A stretch of 64,000 nt of DNA from Spodoptera frugiperda (lineage: Eukaryota; Arthropoda; Insecta; Lepidoptera; Noctuidae). The DNA lies in the NCBI RefSeq assembly GCF_023101765.2, contig NC_064230.1, positions 5,146,001 through 5,210,000 of the forward strand, read 5' to 3'. The position numbers and the translations under genes are program-made. How positions within the stretch are numbered: position 1 is the first letter of the stretch; each line of letters starts with the position of its first letter. Below, piece by piece: positions 59,101 through 64,000 of this stretch. The notes under the pieces were generated by a model. The model had not been told where the DNA came from. It made no database searches and worked only from the letters and a program-made list of their open reading frames with translations.

Positions 59101-59628
59101 AATACGACTAATAATTTAAATGGCTCATGATAATACGAATTCACTCCCTCCGTCCTTCATTCCCCATCCTCAATCCCTAAAAGGCTGCAACGCACTTGTT
59201 ACTCCTCCGATGTTGCAGAAGTCCGTGCGCAGCGCTGATTGCTTACCATCAGGTGCTCCGTCGGCTAGTCTCCTGTTCTATGAAGGTGAATGCTTCAGGG
59301 TCAAGTTTTTACTTACTTATTCAAACTTCACTAAATTACGGAGCCATGTTGATAGTTTTAACAATGATTGTTGTGTAAACATATGCATTTCACAACCGCG
59401 AATAAAAATGGCAAACCTGGAACATTCACCTTTAAAAAAAAAGTTGTACAACAAAACTAAGACTTACCTAGCAAGATTATGGCACACAGAGCTATGACGA
59501 TCGGTCCAATCACGTCGCTGGCACCTCTCGGAGCAATACGGCGTGATACCGCACCCCGCACAGAAGGAGTCGGCGCCCGCGCCGCAGACGACGCACTGCC
59601 GCAAGCCGATGCGTTGTAGTGCGGGCAT
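38138..59628 (-). CDS. MYND zinc finger / multi-Tudor protein (TDRD1/Veneno/Vreteno type), 17 exons
   Basis: Coding exons in order: 59628-59468, 58570-58517, 58185-58089, 57508-57397, 55386-55248, 54403-54206, 53260-53075, 52015-51811, 50739-50601, 47337-47164, 46424-46290, 45044-44878, 43799-43652, 42258-42095, 40619-40535, 39224-39045, 38301-38138. All have AG/GT borders and matching phases; 2508 nt, 835 residues plus TAG. Residues 12-49 form a full MYND finger (C12, C15, C23, C26, C32, C36, H45, C49). Residues 55-250 are a polar linker. Tudor 1 (about 255-431) has WYRG at 333-336 but a degenerate core. Tudor 2 (about 440-590) has VEFGN at 531-535. Tudor 3 (about 640-800) has canonical YVDYGN at 746-751. 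Such proteins bind symmetrically dimethylated arginines of PIWI proteins in germ granules; that role is inferred. The start is the first ATG after an in-frame stop. TDRD1 and Vreteno remain alternatives, and no RRM was seen. Confidence 0.9.
38505..38645 (+). mobile_element. Dispersed repeat (non-LTR tail type) in intron 16
   Basis: ACTAGCTTCTGCCAGCGGC, a GCTTGATTGACGGACAAACA stretch and ATAATAATATTAGTAT fit the family seen at 42289-42485. Confidence 0.55.
38811..38943. mobile_element. Hairpin repeat (family M7)
   Basis: ATTAGAACTTATGACGGGAT at the left and ATCCCGTCATAAGTTCTAAT at the right are inverted. Related copies are at 50914-51051 and 51285-51360. Confidence 0.75.
39540..39635 (+). mobile_element. 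Family B / LINE tail fragment
   Basis: CCTAACCCCTTAGAGGCCGG and AACGCCTCTGGTGTTTGG, followed by TTTACCGGCTTATACTAT, mark a + strand tail fragment in intron 15. Confidence 0.65.
39822..40178 (+). pseudogene. Jockey-like LINE C-terminal fragment
   Basis: A 93-codon frame reads GECAEELHNLIPHSPFHHR, TKRFASSFLVRTAREWNSLP and PDGYNLGVFKARVNRLL. This is the extreme C-terminus of a jockey-type reverse transcriptase. The element is 5'-truncated and sits antisense in intron 15 of the Tudor gene. Confidence 0.8.
40330..40497 (-). mobile_element. R1-type LINE 3'-UTR fragment
   Basis: A T-run, AAAATCATCCAATGACTTCT, GCGAGGCGAGAGGGAGTGTC and GTAAACCCGCTAGGTAGTCC match the element at 9464-10664. It lies next to exon 15. 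Confidence 0.8.
40690..40970 (+). mobile_element. SINE-like repeat family B
   Basis: It contains GAGAGCCATGCTTCGGC, GGGCCGGCTCGACCGGAGTG, GTGAGTGAGGTTACCAGAGG and AATTCCTAACCCCCAAAAGG. Confidence 0.65.
40990..41245 (-). mobile_element. R1-type LINE 3'-UTR fragment
   Basis: A T-run and about 230 bp of the R1-type 3' UTR, reaching the GCGCGCGGAACGCGACGCGC part, match 9470-9700. Confidence 0.8.
41290..41770. mobile_element. Cluster of nested R1-type 3'-UTR fragments
   Basis: At least three fragments in both orientations are joined: 41290-41460 (-), about 41465-41575 (+) and 41576-41765. The phrases ATCCGGAGCTGC and TCCGGATTGCCTTCGGC are repeated in opposite directions, so these are inserts within inserts. 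Confidence 0.7.
41778..41885 (-). mobile_element. Family B / LINE tail fragment
   Basis: CTATGGTATAAGCCGGTAAA, TGATGGTAAGCAATCGCC and AAAACACCAGAGGCGTTAC mark a reverse-orientation tail. Confidence 0.65.
41905..42058 (+). mobile_element. R1-type LINE 3'-UTR fragment
   Basis: The + orientation UTR text (TTACCGGGGCTCCGGCTCG, GGAACGGGGTGGTTTTTTG, CTCGCCTCGCTCATGGCGAG) ends in an A-run about 35 bp from exon 14. Confidence 0.75.
42289..42485 (+). mobile_element. Dispersed repeat (non-LTR tail type) in intron 13
   Basis: CTACTTCCGCGCGGTTTCAC, ATGTTTGATAGCCTATAGC, an AAACAAACAAACAAAC run and ATAATATTAGTATAGATT are typical of this family. A reverse copy is at about 33040-33170. Confidence 0.6.
42779..43020. 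repeat. Repeat X, copy 1
   Basis: About 240 bp with GACAAGTAACAAGTGACAG, ACTATCGACGAGCAAATCAA and TTTTCTTAGGGAACTTTACT. Copy 2 is at 44590-44836. On the - strand part reads KFPKKRRILRPGEV and GFLPNCCSLGFSIR, which hints at a coding source that I do not recognise. Confidence 0.65.
43026..43207 (-). mobile_element. tRNA-derived SINE (family A)
   Basis: The whole family A element appears in reverse: GATTTTCTCCTGTGTCGTGG at the tail, AAAGAGTTGCTCCGTGCGAG, and GCCACCGCGCTAACCGTGC at the tRNA-like head. Confidence 0.8.
43240..43572. mobile_element. M2 MITE split by an R1-clade LINE tail
   Basis: The left half (AAACAAAAGCGCGTTCGGTG) stops near 43303. A T-run and 43311-43412 match the R1-clade LINE tail (GGACAAGCCCGCCACAACC, minus orientation). 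The right half resumes with AACCTAACCAATCAAAGC and ends GCAAACTCGCACTAAG. Confidence 0.65.
44066..44246. mobile_element. Complete M1 hairpin MITE
   Basis: ATTAATTATTATGTTATCGG at the left and CCGATAACATAATAATTAAT at the right are inverted ends. The centre holds GTCGTGTGTCGCGG and GAAACTAGTCGAGTTCCTCG. It lies in intron 12. Confidence 0.8.
44459..44577 (-). other. Partial duplicate of exon 12 (candidate alternative exon 12b)
   Basis: The segment encodes 39 residues that differ from the 3' part of exon 12 (44878-45044) by only K to Q, T to S and E to D. It has no stop. The donor and the intron bases after it are copied too. The copy lacks the first 16 codons of exon 12, but an AG stands exactly at its 5' end (TTGTAAG before ACATGG). 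Its 119 nt give the same phases (1 in, 0 out) as exon 12, so exon 11 could join it in frame. The polypyrimidine tract before it is weak. A dead copy is equally possible. Confidence 0.7.
44590..44836. repeat. Repeat X, copy 2
   Basis: It matches 42779-43020 closely and lies between exon 12b and exon 12. Its edge is a few bases from the duplication breakpoint of exon 12b, which suggests the two events are linked. Confidence 0.65.
45775..45925 (-). mobile_element. R1-type LINE 3'-UTR fragment
   Basis: A T-run at about 45770-45783, AAAATCATCCAATGTCTTCG and GTAAACCCGCTAGGTAGTCC identify it. It is followed by the small AATCCCCGAAGGGGTAGGCA repeat at 45972. Confidence 0.75.
46566..46738 (-). mobile_element. 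Second tRNA-derived SINE family
   Basis: Read on the - strand, CCTCGTTGGTTGAGTGGTCG (A-box region) and TTTCGGGTTCGAGCAAAG (B box) are followed by a tail with GGCCTTTTTTCGGTC and AATTTCTCAGTAGTAGG. The rest of a tRNA fold is missing. Confidence 0.7.
46960..47052. mobile_element. pogo/Tigger-like MITE, 93 bp
   Basis: The ends CAGTGAAACTTGG and CGAGGTTTCACTG are inverted and flanked by TA on both sides, as expected for a Tc1/mariner-pogo-type target duplication. The inside is about 65 bp and non-coding. Confidence 0.75.
47510..47680 (-). mobile_element. SINE family A, rearranged copy
   Basis: AACATACAAGTTCAGATACA through GCGCGGCAGCCGGTTGCC matches the family in reverse. At about 47640 the head joins AGAGAAAATCCTAGTG, which is tail sequence in the opposite direction. 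Confidence 0.65.
47852..50716 (-). repeat. Tandem array of about 22 exon-9-derived units of 127 bp
   Basis: Units begin (+ strand TTGTATA) at 47901, 48028, 48155, 48286, then every 127 bp to 48794, then 48925 and every 127 bp to 50576. The units at 48155 and 48794 are 131 bp through an extra TATA. On the - strand each unit holds about 100 bp of exon 9, its splice donor (GGTGAGT) and the first intron bases. The last unit (50576 on) is the genuine exon 9. Units are virtually identical. Between exon pieces stand palindromes GAGTAATTTACTC, GTATATAC and GTACCGTTCGGTAC. The last replaces the exon's own GTACCGAACGGGTTC. A partial unit lies at 47852-47900. Confidence 0.95.
50914..51051. mobile_element. 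Hairpin repeat (family M7)
   Basis: The arms ATTAGAACTTAAGACGGGCT and CCCGCCTTAAGTACTAAT are inverted over about 58 bp with few mismatches. They share TTTATTTATGTCTATAAGTT. A further arm lies at 51285-51360, and between them are GCTCCGTGGAGAAGCGAAAC and other repeat text. Confidence 0.75.
51530..51708 (+). mobile_element. R1-clade LINE 3'-end fragment in intron 8
   Basis: It is the reverse complement of 60714-60860. It contains GACAGTGTTCCGGTGTTTTT, TCGATCCTGGTGCACAGGAG, GGTCGTGGCGGGCTTGTTCC and a short A-run. Confidence 0.75.
52090..52395 (+). mobile_element. SINE-like repeat family B
   Basis: The best family B copy runs from GTGCGAGAGCCATGCTTTAG and GCCTCGACCGGAGTAATACC, through GAGGTTACCGGAGGCCCAAT and GCCTCTGGTGTTTCGGGTG, to ATCCGTCTGCTCGTTTACC. 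Confidence 0.7.
52396..52530. mobile_element. CCAAT-containing MITE (family M2)
   Basis: TTAGTTTTACGTTTAACTAG at the left and AAAGCAAATTCATACTAAG at the right enclose GTGATTGGCCGGTTCG and ACCAACTAATCAGAGCGC. Confidence 0.7.
52553..52671. mobile_element. Hairpin MITE with GGGTGAATAG repeats (family M3)
   Basis: The arms ACAGTAAAACGGGGTGAATA and TATTCACCCCGTTTTACGGT are inverted over about 45 bp. A relative is at 55668-55775. Confidence 0.8.
53455..53665 (+). mobile_element. SINE-like repeat family B
   Basis: GGCTCGACCGGAGTTGTGTG, GGTTACCGGAGACCCAATTA, AACGCCTCTAGTGTTTCGGG and TGATCCGTCTGCTCGTTTAC mark a shortened copy in intron 6. Confidence 0.7.
54674..54870. mobile_element. M2 MITE copies, overlapping
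   Basis: GAAACGAGAGCACGTTCGGC, GACCAACCAATCTGAGCACC, and two right ends (AAAGCAAACTCATACTAAGG and AAAATCGTACTAAGGG) indicate one full copy plus an extra arm. Confidence 0.7.
54923..55104. mobile_element. Hairpin MITE with arms of about 80 bp (family M4)
   Basis: The arms 54923-55003 and 55024-55104 are almost perfect reverse complements (CACAATTGTAATAGCAGAGT at the left edge, its complement at the right). The spacer is about 20 bp. A second segment ending in ACACAATTGTAATAGCAGAC is at 55160-55196. Confidence 0.85.
55424..55564. mobile_element. Hairpin MITE (family M4)
   Basis: AACGGCCCATTCCAATAACC at the left and GGTTATTGGAATTGGCCGT at the right are inverted. The interior shares GACATAAGCTCCATACAAAA with the copy at 54923, in the opposite direction. 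Confidence 0.8.
55668..55775. mobile_element. Hairpin MITE (family M3)
   Basis: TATAGGGTAAAAATGGGGTG at the left and CTCCCTGTTTTACTGTACC at the right are inverted but more diverged than in the 52553 copy. Confidence 0.65.
56057..56158 (+). mobile_element. SINE family A tail fragment
   Basis: GGTTTGGGTGTCATGTGTAT, AAACGCACCCACGACACAGG and AGAACATCCTAATGAGGGGC match the 3' half of the family. It abuts the next LINE insert. Confidence 0.7.
56159..57356 (+). pseudogene. Jockey-clade LINE reverse transcriptase, 5'-truncated and frameshifted
   Basis: The first frame reads DVAKAFDRVWHKALLSKLP and GVPQGCVLSPT. A short deletion near 56370 shifts to a second frame (to 57240) with HINDMLQ, CYADDSTGD and the C-terminal HLWAGAPQYQLHPLDRVQRR. 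Two catalytic aspartates (YADD) are kept in the second frame, but the enzyme is broken. The 3' tail (57241-57344) has CCTCTGGTGTTGCGGGTGTC and GCTTACCATCAGGTGACTCG and ends in a poly-A run at about 57351. It is antisense to the Tudor gene in intron 4, about 40 bp from exon 4. Confidence 0.88.
57612..58035. mobile_element. Tail fragment (-) next to SINE-like family B copy (+)
   Basis: 57612-57735 is a reverse tail (TTATGGTAAAAGCCGGTAAA to GCCGGCCTCTTAGGGGTAGG). 57740-58035 is a + family B copy (GGCCGGCTCGATCGGAATGA to CTGCTCATTTACCG). It sits between exons 3 and 4. Confidence 0.65.
58650..58805 (+). mobile_element. R1-type LINE 3'-UTR fragment
   Basis: GATCCGGAGCTGCGGACTAT, GAACGGGGTGGTTTTTAGTC and GAAGCCATTGGATGGTTAA, then an A-run, mark a + copy in intron 1. 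Confidence 0.75.
58900..58996 (-). mobile_element. RTE-type LINE 3' fragment
   Basis: On the - strand the text encodes KDRAQWRAIG-like residues near TCGAGCTCAGTGGCGTGCC, as in the fragment at 6028-6438. Confidence 0.55.
59014..59060. repeat. Perfect short palindrome, 22-bp arms
   Basis: GCCCTCCACCATCGTGGAGT plus two more bases is followed by a 3-base centre (CGA) and its exact complement. It sits at the end of the RTE fragment and may be a fold-back copying error. Confidence 0.85.
59175..59285 (+). mobile_element. LINE/SINE 3'-tail fragment
   Basis: AAAAGGCTGCAACGCACTTG, ACTCCTCCGATGTTGCAGAA and GATTGCTTACCATCAGGTGC match the common tail. It lies about 180 bp downstream of exon 1 in intron 1. 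Confidence 0.65.
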
Positions 59629-59698
59629 TTTAAACTGCGTCCAATCAGCAGGTTGGGGGTGTTATTTGTGTGTGCATAGTGTGCTAATGTGTACATAA

Positions 59699-60037
59699 AG
59701 ACCCGTATTCATGGTAAACATTAGTTTAGCAACAATATATATAGGAAATGCCGGCCTCATCTAGCTATTTCAAATATTGACGTGTAAAAGTGTCATTTTA
59801 TAACCTATTTACAGAAATAAATATCATTTATCGTTTATTTATCATGTTGAATCAACGTGTTGCGGAGTTGCTGTCAACATGTTGCTGGCAAAACTTTACT
59901 TATTATTCTGTGGCAAAATTGCGTGTTGCAGAGTGTGTGTTGTTGATTTAAAAATAGTTGCTAGCAAAATTCTCGCCGCTCACCAACAATGTTTAGCAAC
60001 TGTTGCTTAACAAATGTTTACCATGAATACGGGGCTT
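59699..60037. mobile_element. MITE abutting the 5' end of the Tudor gene
   Basis: The ends ACCCGTATTCATGGTAAACA and TGTTTACCATGAATACGGGG are inverted over about 40 bp. The interior has many TTGCTGGCAA/TTGCTAGCAA-like words and an insert with GAAATGCCGGCCTCATCTAG, also seen at 34491. One end is only 71 bp from the ATG at 59628, so the MITE overlaps the likely promoter or 5' UTR. Confidence 0.75.
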
Positions 60038-60419
60038 AATATGATACCGTATGGAGAAAGCTCTTATGACTTGATTTAAAGGACATATTTGTTATCATCT
60101 TGGCTGACGATATACGAAAAATTACCGATATAGGCTCATTAGTTGAGCCACAAAGTGCATTTTACTCTTTGAGCTAATTTGAACACTCTTTACAAATACG
60201 GCATTGCAACAGCCGCATCGTATGTCCATAACATTCCTAGACAACCTACAACATTACAGCTCTTCTGTGGTCAAGGTACAGCTTTTCACACAAAATTTAA
60301 TTCTTGATTAATTATTTATTTTGTTTGAAAAATGCAATTTTTGTTTTCGGTTTTTGTTGAAATATTTATATGTATAGTTTCATTTAAATCATATGAGTGA
60401 TCTCCATACTGTATAATAG
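60038..60419. other. AT-rich stretch, no feature
   Basis: Nothing beyond short AT-rich runs is visible between the two MITEs. Distal promoter elements of the Tudor gene would be expected here if the MITE at 59699 is a late insertion. Confidence 0.35.
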
Positions 60420-60625
60420 CCTCTAGACACCTGGAGTACTATAAATAGTATTAAATAAATGTTGCTGTAAAGGCCGAACGTTTTAGAACTTTGTGCTTCG
60501 AGTACGACCGGGCAGCCTTTTTATAGCATCAATTCCCAAGTGTTTGTTTTTTCCCGCTAAATAACGTTCGGCCTTTACAGCAACATTTATTTAATACTAT
60601 TTATAGTACTCCAGGTGTCTAGAGG
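60420..60625. mobile_element. Hairpin MITE with perfect 63-bp inverted arms
   Basis: 60420-60482 and 60563-60625 are exact reverse complements (CCTCTAGACACCTGGAG at the outer left edge). The 80-bp centre is unique in the window. Perfect arms suggest a young insertion. Confidence 0.9.
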
Positions 60626-60702
60626 ATAGATATAGTATTTACACCCATAAAATAAAAAAGTGATCCCATTCCCATTTTGACTAAGTAGCCAATTTTACTA
60701 TA

Positions 60703-63700
60703 TTTTTTTTTTTTTTTGGACAAGCCCGCCACAACCTCCCATACCGCTGCAACTCCTGTAAGCCAGGATCTACAGTAGATACAAACATGAAAACACCGGA
60801 ACACTGAAGTCCGGCGCGTCCAGGAAATGAATGACTGTCTTGGATCCCGCAACGAAACAAATCAGAAGATGTTATTAGAGGAGAAGAAAAGAAAACGATA
60901 GTTTCCACTTCCCTCGGTGAATTTAATGCAGGAGACAGGATGACTTAAGCCTTAAGGCACAAAAGAGACTGCACAACTGGGAGAAGCCCAGTCGCCAAGC
61001 ACCACGGAAATTTTACTTAAAACTAAAATATTAAATGCTAATACTAAATGGGTCCTATGCGTGAGCTGTTATACTTGCTTCCAATAATAGGTATGGCAAA
61101 AACGCCTAAACGCACGGAAATTTGCTCGAGACTCCACAAGGTCCGTGTAATAAACTACACCTGATGAAACAATTAAATTATCCAACATAGTGTCACGCTC
61201 AGATTGCCAGAGACCACACTCCCAGAGTATGTGATGGGCGGATTGCTCATGTTGCAACTCCGCTGTCGAACATTGGCACCATGGTGAATCAACGAGTTTA
61301 AATGAGAACAATTTGCTTTTAAAGTTGCCATGGCCAGTAAGAAATTGGGCAACACAGTGATCCACCTCCAACCATGTCCTCTCCAGACGCTCATGCACGG
61401 ATGGAAAGAATTGATAGAGGTGGCGGCCCTTGGTAGAAGATTCCCATCTACACTGCCACTCAGTCAGAAGTTCATCCCAGACGTCCGTTAAAGGCTTGAG
61501 CAATCTATCAATTTTGCTTCGATCACGTTGTGCTAGAAAGTTTGCGGAAAAGTTAGGTCTCGCATTATAGTACATGGCAGCACGTCGCTGCACCTCAAGA
61601 TCGACTGGAAGTAGTCCCGCGAGCACAGGTAGGGCCTCTGTGCTAACCGTCCTATAAGCCTTACACAGAAAGATCAAGGCTAGACGCTGACCTTGGAGAA
61701 GCTTTCGCCGTACCGCGCCTATTGTGGCCCTATCAGCCCACACTGGTGCCCCGTAGCACACGCATCCCAGGTAGGTTGCTCCGTAGATGGTTCTGAGCGT
61801 AAGAAAAGAGAGACCCCAGGTAGCCTTCGAAATTCGCGTGAGCGCATAGAAATTGTTTTTGGCTTTCTCACTAATAGTCTTAATATGTTCAATAAAAGAA
61901 AAGTTTTTTTCTAGGACTAGACCGAGATAGCAAACCGACTCCTTACGTTTGACGGGAACGTTATTGAATTTAATAGACGGCCATGATTTCAAATTTCCTT
62001 TAAGCAATAATTGATAGGTTTTATGGGGTGCAAAAGTTAATCGATTACGTTCGCCCCATCGCGAGATCCTACTGAGGCAGTCCTTAGCTAAATTCTCTAG
62101 TCCGGCTCGAGTATTTGATTGTATTAACAAAAGGCCATCATCCGCATATCCAGTCAACGTACAACCAGAAGGAAGTGGGGTCGCGAGCAAATCATCAAAC
62201 CCTAAATTCCACAGATACGGGCCAATAACCGAGCCCTGAGGACATCCCATTGACAACGACTTCGACCGAGAAAAATTACCAAGTTTCAGTTTTACAGAAC
62301 CATGAAGAAAATAAGTGTATAATAGTTTGTATATGTTACTAAAGCAACCACGACCCTTCAGTTTAAGGAGTAGCATTGGCCACCACGCGTTATCAAAGGC
62401 ACCGGAAATGTCTAGAAAAATGCCTACTACATATTTGTGCTCAGACGAAGTCACTATGGTTCGGACAGAGAGAGCTGCGTCTACAGTAGATTTACCCACA
62501 GTAAAACCAAATTGATTATTGTGAAATTTCGGTCCACCGGGCAGCAAACGAGGAACGATAAGCCGCTCAAGAAGTTTTCCTAATGATGGTAAAAGCGTAA
62601 TAGGCCGGTATGACTTAGGGTCATCGGGTGGTTTATTTCCATTCTTAGGTATTATGCGAATGAATCCACGTCGCCATATACGAGGAAAGACGCCCTCCGC
62701 TATACAACGATTAAAGACAGACAGGATCGCGTCAGCCGCAGATTTGCACGCTTCTATTATCATTTTATTTGAAACTTTATCCTCACCAGACGATTTATTC
62801 ATAGGCAACGTTTTAATAACAGTTACGAGCTCATTGATGGAAGGTAGATCAGACACCGGTGAATTGGGTGGTATAGCCGCCCACGACCTAATCTGTTGAT
62901 GATAATCGCTATCTGTCTCGGATACATCGTCAGGGATGAGTTCATCGAGTAGAACTTCCGTTGTCTCCTCAATACCAGTGGTGTGAACATTGTTGACTTT
63001 TATGTTCTGTACGAACGCCAGATCGACGGATCTGTTGGCTTTGAACTCATGGTACAGAGGCGACCACGGACCCTCGCTTTCCAGCCTCTGCACTACTCTC
63101 CGCAACAGGTTACCCTTAGCTTTCTCCACTGAAGCCCTATAGCGTGACCTGGCAACTCTAAACGCAATCAATGCTTCATCAAATGCAAAACCAGTAACTT
63201 TACGTTTTTTTAGTCTATTTAATTGTTTGCGCGCTTTACGAAAACATTTACGTTGTTCGACTAGATAATTATTCCACCAGTCACATCTGCGCGTACTGGT
63301 CAAGGATCCCCGACCAAACGCAATGTCGGCACAGTAAGTAAAAGTATCCGACATGATTTCAGCACCTTCTTCGGCCGAAAGGTCTTTGCGAGTGAAGTCT
63401 GTGGCCTGAGATGCAAATAATAAGCTAAAGAAGTTCCAGTCCGCGCCCTTAGTTTTATATCTAAAACCACTACTGCAAAGCGTTGGACCCCGGGGTAATC
63501 CCGAGACAAATTCGTACACGATCAGGCGATGGTCACTACATGACGCATCCGGTAAGACACGCCACCTATCCAAGCTAACGTCCGAACTAGAAAGTGTGAC
63601 GTCAATACAAGATTCGCCCATTTGGCTGCAAAAAGTAGGTGGTGCATCAGGGGTGTTATGTATGGAGAGATTCATTTCGGCAATGAATTCTTCAACGGCA

Positions 63701-64000
63701 CAACGCCGCTCCATGTCAGTAGCCCTAACTTTGCCATACCATAAGGATGAAGACGCATTAACGTCGGCGCCAATTATAATTTTGGAGCCCGCAAGCGACT
63801 GCAAGACGTGACGGAGGTGATGAATGTGAGGAGTAACTGAGTCAGAATATTGAAAGTAACAGCTCACAGCGTAAAGTTTAAAGTTTTCTGAGGCAATCTC
63901 CGCCACGGCACAGTGTGACGTCATTAAATTAGTTATAGATGTTACTGTGAAATTAGATGATCTCGTGACGTAAATTCCAGCTCGCGACCTACTGTTCAGC
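60703..64000 (-). mobile_element. R1-clade LINE, right-truncated by the window
   Basis: The element runs on the - strand from beyond 64000 to a poly-A tail (T-run 60703-60718). Its 3' UTR (60719-61068) has family members at 16108, 25426, 43311 and 51530. The body holds one open reading frame. The 5' end and the target duplication are out of view. Confidence 0.85.
61069..64000 (-). CDS. R1-clade LINE ORF2: endonuclease-reverse transcriptase (N-terminus outside window)
   Basis: The frame is open from the window edge (LNSRSRAGIYVTRSS precedes the first visible ATG at 63924) to the stop at 61069, more than 970 codons. The endonuclease part shows IIIGADVNASSSLW, CIDVTLSS and the SCSDHRLIVYE histidine. 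The reverse transcriptase shows YRPITLLPSLGKLLERL, FGFTVGKSTVDA, FLDISGAFDNAWWP (typical of R1-clade), GCPQGSVIGPYLWN and the catalytic YADD (codons near 62137-62148). The C-terminal SPWCQCSTAELQHEQSAHH and the following WEC form a zinc knuckle. No stop or frameshift is seen, so this copy may be young. Since the frame continues past the edge, the ATG at 63924 is unlikely to be the true start. Confidence 0.9.
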   Translation of the reverse strand, partial: LNSRSRAGIYVTRSSNFTVTSITNLMTSHCAVAEIASENFKLYAVSCYFQYSDSVTPHIHHLRHVLQSLAGSKIIIGADVNASSSLWYGKVRATDMERRCAVEEFIAEMNLSIHNTPDAPPTFCSQMGESCIDVTLSSSDVSLDRWRVLPDASCSDHRLIVYEFVSGLPRGPTLCSSGFRYKTKGADWNFFSLLFASQATDFTRKDLSAEEGAEIMSDTFTYCADIAFGRGSLTSTRRCDWWNNYLVEQRKCFRKARKQLNRLKKRKVTGFAFDEALIAFRVARSRYRASVEKAKGNLLRRVVQRLESEGPWSPLYHEFKANRSVDLAFVQNIKVNNVHTTGIEETTEVLLDELIPDDVSETDSDYHQQIRSWAAIPPNSPVSDLPSINELVTVIKTLPMNKSSGEDKVSNKMIIEACKSAADAILSVFNRCIAEGVFPRIWRRGFIRIIPKNGNKPPDDPKSYRPITLLPSLGKLLERLIVPRLLPGGPKFHNNQFGFTVGKSTVDAALSVRTIVTSSEHKYVVGIFLDISGAFDNAWWPMLLLKLKGRGCFSNIYKLLYTYFLHGSVKLKLGNFSRSKSLSMGCPQGSVIGPYLWNLGFDDLLATPLPSGCTLTGYADDGLLLIQSNTRAGLENLAKDCLSRISRWGERNRLTFAPHKTYQLLLKGNLKSWPSIKFNNVPVKRKESVCYLGLVLEKNFSFIEHIKTISEKAKNNFYALTRISKATWGLSFLTLRTIYGATYLGCVCYGAPVWADRATIGAVRRKLLQGQRLALIFLCKAYRTVSTEALPVLAGLLPVDLEVQRRAAMYYNARPNFSANFLAQRDRSKIDRLLKPLTDVWDELLTEWQCRWESSTKGRHLYQFFPSVHERLERTWLEVDHCVAQFLTGHGNFKSKLFSFKLVDSPWCQCSTAELQHEQSAHHILWECGLWQSERDTMLDNLIVSSGVVYYTDLVESRANFRAFRRFCHTYYWKQV

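Noticed and set aside
59457..59696. 79-codon frame overlapping exon 1
   Set aside because: It is another frame of the MYND exon. The chosen frame gives all eight zinc ligands and a proper donor.

Overview
The window looks like nuclear DNA of a moth or butterfly. It is AT-rich and packed with repeats of lepidopteran type: R1-, jockey-, RTE- and CR1-like LINEs, tRNA-derived SINEs, and many short hairpin MITEs. The only host protein gene found has 17 small exons with consensus splice sites. A noctuid-like moth is my guess from the look of the SINE and R1 3'-tail families; this was not tested by any search.

Bases 1 to about 15,200 form a decayed, one-directional array. About 40 copies of a 27-nt core (starts GTTTCTTGACGG, ends TTCGATACAA) all lie on the + strand. 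Twelve of them are letter-perfect although the DNA between them has diverged strongly. A second motif and several direct duplications of hundreds of bases run through the array. It has been interrupted by SINEs, an RTE fragment and a 5'-truncated R1-type LINE with a clean 16-bp target duplication. No host gene was seen there.

Bases 15,200-38,000 are intergenic repeat mosaic. The main item is an apparently intact two-ORF LINE (ORF1 17,332-18,291; ORF2 18,564-21,575). Around it lie a dimeric satellite near 24 kb, many MITEs, and a hAT transposase relic near 30.7 kb.

Bases 38,138-59,628 (- strand) hold one complete gene. Seventeen coding exons with consistent phases encode about 835 residues: an N-terminal MYND zinc finger, a low-complexity linker and three Tudor-type modules. 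This is the plan of TDRD1/Veneno/Vreteno-type proteins, which act in the germline piRNA pathway. Its introns are full of transposon fragments. Two changes are striking. The 3' part of exon 9, with its splice donor, is amplified into about 22 nearly identical 127-bp units inside intron 9. The 3' two thirds of exon 12 is duplicated in intron 12 with phases that would still allow in-frame splicing.

Upstream of the gene a MITE ends about 70 bp from the start codon. Beyond it are a hairpin MITE with perfect 63-bp arms and an R1-clade LINE whose ORF runs off the right edge of the window. The window thus pairs a likely transposon-silencing gene with a dense, partly recent transposon load; no functional link between them can be shown from sequence alone.
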